Source: Macropodus opercularis (Eukaryota; Chordata; Actinopteri; Anabantiformes; Osphronemidae). Taken from it: DNA of 64,000 nucleotides. Below, piece after piece: positions 36,283-51,200 of this stretch (positions are counted from its first letter, which is position 1; the number at the start of each line of letters is the position of its first letter). The notes under the pieces were generated by a model. It made no database searches, had not been told where the DNA came from, and was given only the letters and a program-made list of their open reading frames with translations. The translations under genes were made by a program, and so were the position numbers. Location: the NCBI GenBank assembly GCA_030770545.1, contig CM061100.1, forward strand, positions 4,533,501 through 4,597,500, given 5' to 3'.

Positions 36283-39200
36283 GTAAAGCCTTAAGAAACC
36301 GAATGAGACGAAGGACTCGTGAGATGACAGGAGAGATTTACGTTGCTTTTTGTCGTTCACAGTGAAGAGTGCTCTGAAAATAACGTTTCTACTACAAAGT
36401 ACCCGTGCGTCAAGTCCACAGGAGAGGTAACCACGTGTTACAGGTACTGTAACTGACTGGCTGTACGTGGATGGATGCTGTTGCCACACTTAATTGCCTT
36501 AATGCATTATTAATATTAAACTGAGCATTAATATAGTTCAACTTCTGGGAATGTTTGTCAAATTGGTGAATAGTGATAGTGGATAGTGGGTTTCTGCCCC
36601 CTGAGGTACTGTAAGACAAATGTAAGCGAAAACCACATGAGGCTGCTGACAGCTTTAAACAAAAACCAATAAGCTGTTTACTCCACCCCCCTGTTGATTT
36701 ATGGCATGACTGTGATTTTTAATGTTGGGGAAATGTTGAGTCGTAAAATGTTGAGTTGTGAAATCTGCTTCCTTGTAAGACTGAAATGGATCATCGCATA
36801 CATGTGAAAACTGTTGGTGACGAGTTGAAGTGATTTTGAAGACAGGTGGGATTTGCAGCACTGCGACAGCAACAGATGTCTGATGTCCTTTTGAAGGATG
36901 CAGGGAACTGTAACAGAAAGTGGAAACACTGTATTAAAACAAGGGAGATAGATGGGAGTCTCCCGCCGCCACACTGCTCCTAAGGCTGTGCTTTGAAGAT
37001 TCACTCGTGGGAATCATTTCATTTAAACTCCTACATATGATCAAACTTAAAACCTCACAATGTGGTTGTAGTGTTTTTTATTTTCTAGGACTGTTTTGAA
37101 TCAGGCTGATGTTGCGTCGAATTGTAGCTTTTGGTACAAAACTCGCAGCTTATAGATGGAAATATTTAGAAACATTTTGCCAAAAATCAAGATTTACAGC
37201 ACATCTAATTCTGTGTGTGTGTTTCCGGGAAAGTGCATCAGAAATTGCTGGGTTGCTGAATGTCTCATATACTGTAGACGTTTTAAGGTTTCCTCTCTGA
37301 AGCAAGCACAGTGACGTCCTGTTTGATCCTAAAAACTCAAACACACTCTTAACATAGCTGTGTTGGTTTATGGTTACTGGCTGCAGCCACAGTTGTTTCC
37401 CACGATGTTTATTTAAAGAAGAGTCTCAGCTAAGAGCCAAGATAATGCGTCCTGGGTGCACACAGTTCACCTGCACAGTGTGGGCTGACAATCAGCCCTG
37501 GAACTGTTAGAGGAGGACCAAGATATCACATTAACGATCTGAAATTGATATGATGAATCTGACATTTGCATATTACACTGTTTCTTTCTACAGTATCATA
37601 GCAGCATAATTACACCTTGGCACGAGTGAGATGTGCTTCAAAGAGCAGCAGGCTGCCAAAGGAAAGCTCATGGCAGTTATTAGGTATCAGTGAGCCTCCA
37701 CATCTCTCATTTTGTTGCTGTCATAAACATTTCTAAAGCGCTGTCATAAAAACCATTTGTGTAAAATATGTTGTGTGCACTGGCAGGTGTGCTGTAGTAT
37801 TTTGATGCTATAACACGGGCCCCTCGTTTTCTTTTATTTATACTGGACAGCAATCAGTAAAAGTGCATAAGTTAAGTTGGCATCAGTTTGAACAGCCCTC
37901 AGCTTCCATTATAGAGAAAATTCAGGCATCCCAGTCATGGGAAATACTTCAGATTACTAATATGTTACACATAAATAGTTGTAAATGTGAATAAGACAGA
38001 CCAACTGAGTTGGTTTCGTCACTGAAATGCCAAAATTTCAGGCTTTGATCAAAGCACAGATTATACAAACAAGACTTAACGTGTTAATCTGAGTTTTTGA
38101 GGTGTGTGTAGGTGGACGTTGTTGCCTGCTGACAGGCCTAGGCTAGCTTTAGCCACCACGTGCTGGAATTAGTCTTCCACGCAGCAGATCGACATGAGGG
38201 TTGTTTTGTTTCACCAACCTTGGAAATGTATTATTACAAATAAATAAAAACATATTTATTATAAACCAGGGCTTCATGGGCGCTTTACTCAGACTTAAGA
38301 GGAGAGGACATCATAATGGGATTTCAAAACTTTGCTCGTGGCTCGTCACTGTGTGCACAGTTTGACACTCGTCCTCTGAGCATGAATCATATTGTGAAAC
38401 AGCACCAGAGCAGACAGCAGTGACCTGGAGAGCAAATGTCCCAGTACAGGAGAAGTAGCAAGGCTTCAAGTGACTCTGCGAGCAGTGCCACTAAGTGCCA
38501 CACACACAGTTTAGAACAGTTGCATATGTTTGTAAGTTATTCGTGGCTTCTTTTGCTGCTACCATTGTTGGTTGCATTGGGACCATTGTTTGTGTTTTTC
38601 CAAGCCACAGTTGCTGCTGCTAAAAATATAAACTCATCACTTTCTTTCACTTAATTTAGTTTCTGTTTGCTTCCGGTTTACTGAACTATTATAGTTTATT
38701 TTGCAGATTTGATGGGCTTCCAGGTTTTTACTCAGCAATCATCCTGCTCAGTGAGACAGACACGCTGGGGAAAACTCATCATGCCGGATCACGGATGGTG
38801 AAAGTCTTTGAACTTTCATCTCCTATTTCATCAATCGCTTTATCATTTCTCAGTTGAGACTGCGAAAACACTAATAATGCGACAAAAACTGAATATTTTA
38901 TCGTACATTTCTTTTGTTTATACTGTTTGTGCAGTTTACTCAGAATACAGACACCATCATAACCATTATAGGAGAGAGACGCATTAACATATGTTTGCTT
39001 TCCTCAGCTGACAAGACAGAACACGATAAGTGGTTAACCAGCCTTAATTTATTGTGTATCTGATGTCGGCCTACTATACCACTACTCTGCGAAGGAAATG
39101 CTTCTCTAGAAAAGGAGCAGAACACAGGCTGAGGGGAGCCTTTCTAGTCTGCAGCTGTAACAGTTACACTTAATGGATGCGTGGCTTGTGTAATTACTGC

Positions 39201-42200
39201 TTTGTTATTTTTCCAAATAATTCTGGTGGTATGAAGCATTTTGTTTTGCCCCCCCCCCCCTTACTTTTTCTTCTGCTCCCTCCTCTTCAGCTGAAATTGA
39301 AATTCTAGTCTGAGTATGGAAACAGAGTAGTTTTCAGTGAGTCATGGTAGCTTTAATACTGCTCATGCACTTGGCTGATCCAAATGGCTTTGTTAGTGTC
39401 CTGGAAGTGGCCCCATCACCTAATTCCAAAGAAACTTTTTTTTTTTTTTAAATCTGTGAATTCCATTTTCATACATGAATTCCAGCAAATTCCTGTTTTT
39501 CCCCAAAGGATTTGGGTATAACAGTAACTGAATAATGCTGAGCGTGAGTTCAAACGCAGTGGGATGGTGCTCTGTTCCAGTGAGACCGTCAGTTCGGTCT
39601 GATTCAACTTGGCCACGAGGCTCAAAGTCTCTCTTGCTTCCTTAGTTGTTAGATCTGTTTTTCATATTACATTTAAATGTATTCTGCACTTTGGAATACT
39701 CCTCTCAGCTGGACTCCCGTTCCCTCTCCCAATTCAAATAACTTTCAACACTGGGAATACTCTTGGGGCTTTTCAGTTGCCATATTGTCGTCCCTCCAAT
39801 GATTATATCTCCATGACGGATATATTGTGGCACAGCTTAAGGGGTTCAGCAGACCACACTTTGTTCTGTTGCTATAAATGCTTTTTACAAAAAAAAACAC
39901 TCAGAGTGTTACAGTACCAATGCCAACTGATATGAGAACTTCAAATAAGCACAAAACTTTACATTTCCATCATGTTTTAACGTCTGCTCGTGCTGAGGAT
40001 CGAGATGAAATAACATACATGCATACAGAGAAATCCATGGAGCGCAATAATTCTTTCAGGATGAAAGAATGAAAACGCTCCACTGATGACTGCACATGGG
40101 GGAGCTGGAAAATATCGGCCAATTTAAAGTGATTACTCCTCATCTCAGACATGTGCCATAAATGGGTATTTAGTACTTACAAACTCAGTAATCAACCACC
40201 TCATGCATGCAGCTGGATCTGCATCACAGAGCCAGTTAGCAGGCTCCATATGAGCACTTGTCACGTCTTGTCTAATTAATAATACAGAGTTTTGAAGGAT
40301 AGCCCTGAAGAATTAGAGCAAACCAATAAACCTGCTGTTGCTCTGCAGTAAAACAAACGGTCTTTTGGGTTTCTCTTAGGGACTTCCAGACCCTCAGAGC
40401 ACAGCAGACACAGATTTATTAAAACCATATTGGAATTATTAACAAAACATTTTAAAAATGGGTTTGACCTGCGAATTATTTTTAGCAACGGACGTTCGTT
40501 GAAGTTTTGCGTTAGAAAAGACAGAAATCCATCATGATACAGTAAATAAGTTGTCTCAGGAAGGAACATGGAATAAGTCCAAAGTGTTTCTCAACAGCCC
40601 TCAGAGTGAGACTCACTTCACCGGAATTAACCCCAGTAGATAAAAGATGAGATAACAGGAAAATCATGCCAATCAAAAAGGCCTGAAACGATTTAAAGTA
40701 CCCGACTACATAAGGAATGAAACGAGTGTGTATAATATATCACATTACACACAAAACTTTTTTATTAAAAAAAAAAAGGATTATTATTCACATTACATGT
40801 GCTAAATAACTGATCCAACCACAAAACCATAGTCACATAAATCTCATAAATCATCATAACCCAAATCCCTGAAATGATGCATAACGTCCTGTCATAGAAA
40901 GACATCAGCATCTGTTTTCTATCAATATTCAGAAAACGGATATGAAGCCTGTTAACTGATGTAGACCGATACATTACAAAACTGCAGTGTGGTGTGGTTT
41001 TAAGAGGCTGTCGTGAACATTCGGTGTTGCTCTTTATTGACAGCTCCCACACAGCGAAAGTCTGAGGGCTTTAAAGGCTTTGGGTTTGGAGGTCAGCTGC
41101 TAATCATCCCTCAGCCCGTGTGACGCGTATCACGCGAAGATCAGCAGTGAAATACTGAAAACTTGTTTATTCTTGTGAGAAACCAGCAGAGACGTTGTCA
41201 CTCGGCACAGTGGGGTGTCCTCGCTCGCAGTGCTGTCTGTTTATAATGAAGGAATCCTCCCTAATGAATTGAGGAATGACAAATTATGGGAGTCAGTGGA
41301 GGTAAAATGTTCACTTTTTCCTCTCCTCTCTTCCAGAAAGTGCTCAAAACAAAACATGTCATTCGTTACTGCACTCCAGAATGACACATGGAGAATGATA
41401 CACGCAGATCTGGCGCCTTTTTTGGCAGGACAGCGTTGGTGTCTTCCAACACTGTTACAAACTGTAGTTGTAAAACTGATCTATTTTTACGAGCTCACAC
41501 TTTTTTCTCCCCATTTGTTGCTTTCTACTGGAAACCATGGCAGCAGTGCGGATGAATGGGTGAAATCAGTTCATCTCCTTTTAGCTGCGCTAGCCCTCAA
41601 TGGCCTAACAACCAGTTTGATGCACAAACATCAGAAGGGATGGATAGAATGAACTCACTTGGCATTTGACCCGTGATGGCACAAAGCTTTGGCTACATTT
41701 ATTGACTACAGCTCGTTCATCTTAAAACAACATTACGTCTGCTGTGCAGTATTTATTGTTCTTTATCCCTTACCTCTCCTTCACCTCAGCCATCAGAGTT
41801 GCGCAAACGAGTGCACTCTGAGCACCAGACCGAGTCCTGGCAAACCGGGGAGGGTTGCATCAGGAAGGGCATCGGGTGAAATGACTTGTGCCAGATAAAA
41901 AGCTGGAACCTGGTGATAATCAACAGCATGACCTGAAGGAGACCTGTCCTAAAACGAGGAGATGCTGCTTTTGTTTGTGCCACTGAAACGAGACGTCTCT
42001 AAGAATCTCACTCTACACAAGGAAGAGATTTGCTTCTGTCAGTTGTTCCATGTAAACATCAGGTAATAATCAGGTTATTGTGTGCGGTGCTTGGCTGTTT
42101 GGTTATTTCTGCTCTCTTGCAGTTTGGATCTGTCCGTTTGCCCCACTTTCCTAAATATGCCAGGTGCGTTCGCTTGCACCTGCACATGTAGTTCTGGGCC

Positions 42201-45200
42201 TGTAGGAATCATTGGCAATACATCATAAGACCTTATTTATGACAAATGACTGCGCTGCGCCACAGCTACATTGTGAAGTTTGGGATATTATTAAATGGTA
42301 TGTGAATCCAGGGGTTGGCGTGGTTAATGTCTGTCATGCTTCAAAGAGAAAAACCTAATTGACAGGCTTGGTCACTGGTTTGTGCCACTTACAAACATTA
42401 CTTTACAATGCATAAGTAGGGTTTATCCTAGGAGCCGGGGAAAGTACTGTTTCTGTGCCTCGACTTTATTTATGATTATTCATAATTACTGTACCACTCG
42501 CTGCTCAGAAACACCAATTACTGGAGGCTGTTTTTATGTCTCATATAAATATTATTAATGTTGATAATTCATAGCACATATAGCTTAGACTGTAAGACTA
42601 TAGTCTGTCACTGTAGTGAGTTTGCTCTTTGAACCATACTGAATAATATTGTTATAGAAGTGGCGCCAACTGGCTGAGTCATTTCCGAACGTCCTGCTAG
42701 TAATATGTGAGCGTCATTGTTGTAAGTGCTCAGTCACTGTTAAACTGTGTGGGAGTTTTCATGTTTGACGTACTGTATATTCGTCATTTGTCTTCGCTCC
42801 CACAGGGGGTGATGTTTCACAAAACATTTTAATCGTACACGGTATCTTCATAATTATAATTTAGATGGGATGTGAAAGAGTCTTGTCAGCGGCTGAGCTG
42901 ATAAAAGGGTGAATCTCCATTTCATTCCTTCAAAGCACTGAGGCTGACAGAGTGGAGTGTGAGTTCTCCTGGCGAGAGCAGGGGAGGACATGTTGGTGTT
43001 AAGGAGCATTCCTCAGCGATCGAGCACAAGCAGCAACATCCCGTCTCTCTTCTTTCTGATGCCTTTAACTTATCTAGGCTTCCCTTTATTTTCCCTTTCT
43101 CTAAATAATTAGAAACGCCAGTTTTTCAGATTCTAATCAGACCGATTCGTTTCATACAGTCTGATTTCATTTAGTTCCTCACAAATGCATTTTACCATCT
43201 GTTTCCACTAAAAAGAGGACTGTAATACAGACCGTGCCTTTGCCGGAAAGAGCGTGACTTTGAGTGTTCAAATGTTTTATAATCTGTCCTAGAGTCTGGA
43301 TTTACTTTATATTGAACAGTTCTACAAGATTGTTTGGACTTTTCTGACCTATTGACCACACGTCAGAACATGGTAATAGTTGTGGAACAGTAGTTTTAAA
43401 GCACCTGGCATGGAGGACAGGGTGTTTATTGAAACAGGTCACTCGGCTCCTCTGCATCCTCAGATGTTGGTGCAAGATGTGAACTACAACATCAGCCCAA
43501 TGTCAACACGGTAATAAAGGTTAAAAGTGAAAATAAATAGTAATAAATCAAATTTAAAGCTACCGAAACATGGTACAAAATCTAGGTTTTAATGACATAC
43601 TAATTAGATGCGTGTTACATCTAAAAGTAAACGTGATGAATTTGTTATCTGATGAGCTCTTATTATAATATTTTCAGGTCACAGGGGTCTTTTTCACCTT
43701 TTCCACGATATTTTCATTTCTTAAAGCCCATTCTCGTTTCTTTTGGCTGATGCTCATTCACTCTATGGAGAACTGTAATTTGGTCAAGCTTCATGCTGTG
43801 CTTTTTCAGTGGTTAAAAGATGTGGTGACATTGAAACCACAGGCCTTTGCTCTGCATGTACTAGTTGTGTTAAAGATGTCTTACATTACATTATAACCCA
43901 ACGTGCATTTGTTCATTGCTCATTGCTATTCATTACTGGGCCTCTTGAAGAACCCATTTATTCTCCCATTAGTGAAACTGCTAATTTATCAGTCCTGTAG
44001 GACAGCAGCTAGCCAAAGGAAATGCTCCTCTGCACCAGCGAACACGCTGCTGAATACCAGGCATTTATAAATTGTAAACAGCTGCTGGAATAATACATCC
44101 TGCAAAGGGGGCTTATGTTAGGTGGTTTTTGGCAGCACAGACGTTGCCCCTTCCTTTGAGAAATTTGCCTGCATGATGCAGAATTGGAGCGTTTGTGAGC
44201 CAAGCGTAACCGATAACCACCACCGTAGCTGCCTTCGACCACCTGTCTGACTGAGATGTGATAAACAAAACCAAAGGGTCATTTAAAACCACAAAGCGTC
44301 CCACACGGTTTGTCATGACACCAGAGGGGAAATGTGAGACAGCAACTGCCTTACATCCAGACATCAGTTGTCAAGACAAGCAGCCAACTAAAACTACATT
44401 TCTATCACATGTCCTGCACCGGAGGCAAAGCTGGTAAAAGATGCCTGAGGAAAACAGAAGAGACGGGCTGAGACGGGCTGTACCTGGGCACAGCAGAGCT
44501 AACAGGCTCACAATCACAGTGTTAATGTGTGGACATAGGTCGCGACGGCCATTATCACCTTGGTTTAGCAGAAGGTACCTGGTGCTTTTCGTCCCCTAAC
44601 TAACGTCCCCTGTGACAAAGGTCCTTAAAGGAACTGTGATTTGTATTTCCACAGCTGGACCAGAAGCAAATTCATTTCAAAGGCAAACTATTATAAGTTA
44701 CTGTTGATGTAAAGCTATTATGATTGTACAGCTTTGTTTTTTGGTTCGTTGTATAACTGTTCACATCACAGTGTTTATTATTGTTGTTATTGTTGAAATG
44801 AGCTGTTAAATCTATGAGTAAAAGCAGACGAATTTAATTACTAATAATGCCTTCAAGACTCCCCAAAGTGGAAGTTGCATGCTTTCATAGGAACCTCTGT
44901 GTTTGAGGGGATTGGTAATATCTGGCCTGTTTCCAGTAGAATGGTTTGAGTTAGAAACACATGGAAAGGCTGATGATGGTTTATAGTAACAGGCCGCAGA
45001 CAGCGGTGCACTGTATAATTTCCTGAGGTGTCAGTACTCACACAGCTGTAGCCAGCACACACAGCTCCGCACTTGTCTGCTGCTCTTTAAATGGAAGTGA
45101 ATATAAGTGAATATTTGAGTTTCTTAAGTCAAACTGTGACATAAATCTGGTTTCATGTGGTCAAAGTCAAATCTCATTAGTCACAGTGCTAACGATGAAA

Positions 45201-48200
45201 AGCAAAGTGAGGCAGAGGCTTGGTCTGTGCAGTTGTTTTGGCTGCAGCCGTAACAAACCTGAGTGAAGCAAAGCGTTTTTCTGCCGCGACTTAAACGCTA
45301 ATGGTCTGCTAGATGATTAAATCCCAGCACGGCAGTCTTGCCAACATGGCTCGATCTTTCGTTTTCAGCCACGTGAAAAATAGCCGACCGTTGGCATATT
45401 TAACCAAATAATGTATTCTGCATCTGCCTGCACCATCAGGCCCAACCAAACCCAGAGCTGGTAAACAGACGGAGCCAAGGTTGATTAGCTTTGCGTCGCG
45501 TAACGCCTGGACTCAGCGAGGTCAAAACGCATGTTGTTGGTTTTACAGGTTGGTGTTTGTATGCGTGAGCTTCGGAGGCAGTGTTTATCTAGGCTGGTCA
45601 TGTAGGAATAACCGCACATCTACCCCGCACGGCTCAGGTTCTGCATATTTTAGTGTTGCAGTGTTAAAGTGAAACAGCTGCATGTGGCTGTATTTATTTC
45701 TGCTGGTACGACTGACATGAACTAGGCTCCATCTCACGACTGGCCAAGCCTTGAAGCAGCACCATGCAGCGCCTCCAAATGACATTCACCTACAGCCGAT
45801 TGCAGTCCCACACAGCAGCTCCTTCCATTAACTTAGTGTGATGAAAGCGTGAGAAGCCATAGAGTTTGGCGTGAGAGCATGAGAAGATGGGTATGTGCCT
45901 GAGAGTTGGCAGCTGCTTCGTGCTAAGCTAACCACCACAGTGAACAGACAAGAGAATGATGGATGGCTCTTCTATAGAGAAGATGTCGTTTTCTGCACAG
46001 ATGCAAACGCTTATATATTTAAAAAAAAAAAAAGTTAAACTATTCCACTAATGGACGTTAATAACTCAGACTTGCCTCAAACCTGTGTACAGTATTTACT
46101 CCAACCACATTTTTCCGGCTCTGGACGTATTTGCTGGGCCTTCCTGTTACTGCGTGTCCCAAAATAAAAACGAAACAGTTGACATGTGAAGATCCATCAA
46201 CCCCTGAAAGTCACCGTTGTGCTTCCAGTGGAAATGTGCCTTTAGTCTTTACACGTATTTGTCCTGTTAAACGCTATAACTGTGACAGACAGATATCTTT
46301 GGTTTGTGGGAAACCTGTTTTGCCTTTTATGGCATCTCTGAACAATCTGTAATTGTCCACAGTAAAGGGACCTAATAAGACTAGCAGAGCTAACAGCAAC
46401 ACATTTGAATTAGGAATGTTAATACATTAGGAGCCATCAATAAGAGCCTACCACAGTGCATGATTTCCCTCTTTTCAGTGTTTCTGTTCCAGACTGAGGT
46501 TTGGAAACACAAAGGCACGCAGGCTTTCTGACGACGTCCCCTGCTTTATTGTGCAGGTTTGTAATGTGCTCCTATTAAATGTTCTCCTCAGGGTGTTTTT
46601 CTTCTCTTTTTGGATTCAGCACTGGCAGAAACAAGTGTCCCTCTTAATATATGTAATGATGTTTGGCTAAAATGGCTGTTGTGTTTAACTTTATCCCCTA
46701 CATGTGATGACAGCCAGTGTGTGCACACTTTGACTTGCAAGAATTTCATATCCAAATGACCTAGTGTGAATCTGTGCAATGATCCCAACTAGGAAGACGT
46801 ACAAGCTGCAGCCTGGTTCATTTGTTATGTCACACTTTGGTGACTCTGAGGCTGCAGAGAGGGATGTTTTGTGTGTCTAAGTATGATTGAGAGGGTTTAT
46901 ATAAAAACGACATACAGCTGTCAGAAACACACAGCTTTTATAATAATTGTGTTTATTATTCACATAATCGTGTTTATTATAACTGAATTATGATTTCATG
47001 TTTAATCTAATATTTAATTTCATCTGTCTGGCTGTTTCTTTTTTTTTTATCTATTGTGAAGCTGTTGTTAGTAGCAGGCAAGTTAAGGCTCAGCCAGCAT
47101 AGTGCAGTATTATATTTATATATCATATGTAATCTGATGATTATTTTAGCACCACTGGTCTATTACATAAGACAAATACAAGGCCATGTTTTTCTCTAGA
47201 TAAGTGACTGTAATTTACTGATACCTGTGTTGTTTAGATTTTTCTGCTGGGTGGTGTTGAGGGAGCACGGACTAGTCTAGAATGAACACAGAAAACACTG
47301 CAGCCTGGCTAGAAGATGAGACCTGTTGTCCAGACAAGGATGAAGCTCGTAAAAGAATTTAGGCAGAGTTGTTGCTGATGAGGAAATGTCTGATTCACCA
47401 CATGGTTTTGTGCAAACCTAACTAAAAACTAAAATCATGCTGAATTGTTGGCAGTTAGAAGAGTTGTCAATGAAGACATGTTGTAGTGGTTACAGTGCTC
47501 ATGACTAAGCCTCTTAGGTATTAATGACAATGATGTATGATGCACAAATGATGCAAGTTCAGAGTGGGAGAGAAAAACTAAATGTGACTGGAAAGAAGCT
47601 GTGGAATTTAAAATCAGGGCCAAACAGTGATGGGAGGTGAGAGAAGAAACATGGAGCAATGTCTGAGGCGTAGCCGGTGCAGAGGATGGATCACAGAGGT
47701 ACCGGGCACACGATCACAGGTCTCACACTGATTATTAGGAAATGTGAGTCAGATCTCTAGTTGATTGTAACTAGATGTTTTTTTCTACTTCTGTAATTGT
47801 GACGAGATCAGGAAACTGTATTGTGCTTCTGCATTTCCGGGTTGTTCCAGTAGAGAAACGGACGTTTCACACAAGGTCAAAGATCAAGGTCACTGCGATC
47901 ACTTGTTTGTGAAATTGATGTTAATGTTATATCTTGGTAACACCTGGAGGAAATTGGTGGGGTACATGGGACAGGGCCACATATTTAATGGTCAAAGCTC
48001 AAAACTATATTTCAAAAAAAAAAATTAGATTAGAAAACGTATTTATTATTATCAAACTCCTCAAATGGTGAACACTGTCCTGTCACATTCCACTGGAGGT
48101 GAATCAGTGCGAATGTGTCCTGTGTCCTTTCCGACAACTTCCCTTGTGTGGAATGCAGACGTGTTATTATATAGCACTGCTACACAAATAAGCCTCCTCT

Positions 48201-51200
48201 GAGCAGACTGCATGTGTTGTCTCACAGCTGTGTGTGTTTATGTGTGTGATAGCCTTTTGGGATTGTTTGAGAGGAGAGCATGCTGGGATGTGATGAAGAC
48301 GACCCCCTCACGGCTTCTTTATCCTTGTGTACGTTTTGCACTGACTTTATCTCATCCGTCTGTGTAAATGAGTGTGTTTCTTTACGAGACTAAGACGTGC
48401 TGGTCCACCACGCTGGTCCAGGGGAGGTCCTCTGTTTATAAGGTAATTAGAGTGCTTACGGTTCACCGGGGCAACTGAGGTCAGACTAATCTATGTCTCG
48501 ATTTCAAGGGGGCCCTGTAAAATGATACGGACCAGTGGCAAAATGAAATAACCCATAGGTGAAAAAAGGCGCAGGTGGCAAAACAATCACGTTGTCTGTG
48601 ATGTCCTGATCATCCTAAACAAGTGCAGTTAGATGTCAGTCAGGCTGGCACTGTGTGCATGGGCACGTGAACGCTGCACACTGAAAACGCTTGGGACTGC
48701 TTCTGGGATATCACCCCCCTCGCTTCTCCTTGTTCTGTCGCTCATGAATATGAATGTAAATCCACATGTGTTTTGAGTTTGTTTCCTCATTTGCATGAAT
48801 CACAAGAGCCACTAACAAGCTGGCAAAGGATTGTGTTCTTAGCTGTTGTTATGAAAGGTGCAGGGGGTCTGTGCGTCACCGCTCAGCACGCTCTGGTTTT
48901 CTGTCGCAGATATTATAAAGGAGCCTTATCTCTAATTAGCAATCTTTTTCGGTGGCGGTTATTATCTATTAACAACAGAGAAACATTCATATCGTGCTCT
49001 TTCTGTCCCCTGATGCGTCACCGTGAACAGTGGCTTAGATCTGCATGTTGTAATAGGAGCTGATGTGGGCTGTTAAATAGCTTTTGGACAATCAGAGGCA
49101 AATCCCAGCTGAGGCAGCGTTTCTAAATAAAGAGTTACAGCTACCTTGGCCCTCGCGATGGGAGACAGGAATATTTTACCTAAGGTGACTCAGTGGTTCA
49201 CTTCAGGTTTTATTATGCACTACTCGCAGCCTTAACAACTGCCACAACAAACCATGTAAAATGATTTTAAAGTAGGCAATAATATGACAACAGTCCTTCT
49301 GTTTTCGGCTCATCTTGATTTAAACGTAACGGTTTTATTTATCTATTAGTGTTAAGCTTATTGTAAAGACCATCTCGACCACACGACTACGTGATAAGGT
49401 CTGAATTTTATCTGTGACACTCACCGTATCAGCTTGATAGATTCCCTACTGCCAGAATACAAATCACGTAGTTGGTGCAAGGAAATGTTATTGCTCTAGC
49501 GCACTGACCTTCATCTCTGCATCCATCACAATGAGCCGTTCCTAGGCATGATGTTTAGACTTGCAGACAGCTCATATCATTACCATCTCAGTTCTCCCTC
49601 TGTCTGCCAGGCTTTTTTTATTTTTGGCAGCATGTGTCAATAAGTAGAAGGTTAACAAAGGGACAACGTGACAAATCTGATATTTTTAAATTTGTGTCTA
49701 TGTGTAAATGGAAAATGCTAGAAAATACCCTGAAATTTCTATTACTGCATTTTATTACTTCAATTTGCAGTAGAACCAAATATCATTTTAAACTATTTCC
49801 TTGAATGAACTTCAACACAGATATGGATTAAGTTTCCGTTCTTTCAAGATCTTACATAGTTGTTTATTTTCTCATGACTGGTCAGTGAACCCTGGTTGTT
49901 TTCCTAAGCTGGTTATTTTCTATAAGTGCCCTCTGGGATTTCATGGAGACATAAACTAGTATTTCATATAGGAAGTCATCCTCACATCCGCTCAGGTTGT
50001 CTGAGCAGCCTCACCCACAAAACGCCGTAATATGCAATGTGCTGACAGCATCGTAGCTTCCTCACCACAACAGTGTCAGGACTGCTGAAATAAGCTTTAC
50101 ATACCTTTGTATGTATGTAACAGATGCACCAGGGCTGTGGACAGGACGCACAGACACTGATGTGTGGGCTGCAGAAACGTCATCCTGGCTCTGTAGGACT
50201 GGGACGCTGACATCAATCACGCCCTGAATACAGACAAGGGCACAGAAAGTACGAAGTCAGCGTTAAGTGTAACTGCGCCACTGAGAACATTGTCTGATAT
50301 CATTTGCCACATTTCTGCGAGTCACAGTGAAATACTTAATGCAGGATTGGAAGATGAGGCAGAAATATGTCTAAGTGTCCAGTTTGCATAAAGGACATGA
50401 ACATGCGTAACAATGCGTGCTGTGGCCATCACATCATTTTAAAACAAGCCACTGTGGAAGGAACAACCATTATGTTGCAGTAGGGCTGCAGTGATTTATA
50501 TTGTTTTACCGGGATTGTATTTCTGTAATGATGTTTTTCAGAAATCACAGCCTTTTATACATGACTCATTTAATCTGAACATAAATTTGGACATAAGAAA
50601 TGGAAAACATCATAATATATAACATGAAAAACAGCAACTGATAGATCCTTGGTTTCAAAGTATATTGGTATGTAATGAATATGTCGTCATTCTGTTCCAA
50701 GTTACTAATGGACCATTTAAAAGAGAGATCTTAGAAATCAATCAGCAGCCTGTCGGCATCACAGCCTTAAAATAACATTCTGTTTAACTTTCTCAGAACA
50801 TTCACTTAAATTATTTCCTCATGTATCTTCTCATGTGCATCTCTTTGTTTCTCCTACTCAGGCACTCAGACATTTTTAGACAGGGACACTTTAGAGGAAA
50901 TGTCCATCTGGTTGGTTCGCTACTCTGGTCGCCACTGAGGATGAAGCCTGATGGCCTGTAGCTGTCGAGTGGCCCGGCATCGTGATCTCTTTGGCAGGCG
51001 TTAATAACGTGACGCCATCATCAAAGTTTGATTTGTCCTGTACTAGCAAATATTAGCACCAAACTAAACACAGTGTATCTTACATCTGCTAATGATGAGC
51101 GTGTTGACATGTCTACAAGAATGACCCTGAGTGTAAATGAATCATCTTCCATAAAATAAATACATGAAAAAATAACATTAACTGTGTTTGAATGCTGGTG

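Noticed and set aside
41215..41652. 145-codon + strand ORF in ccbe1 intron 2
   Set aside because: No domain or conservation clue; it is followed directly by a decayed repeat; consistent with a chance frame in a 15-kb intron.
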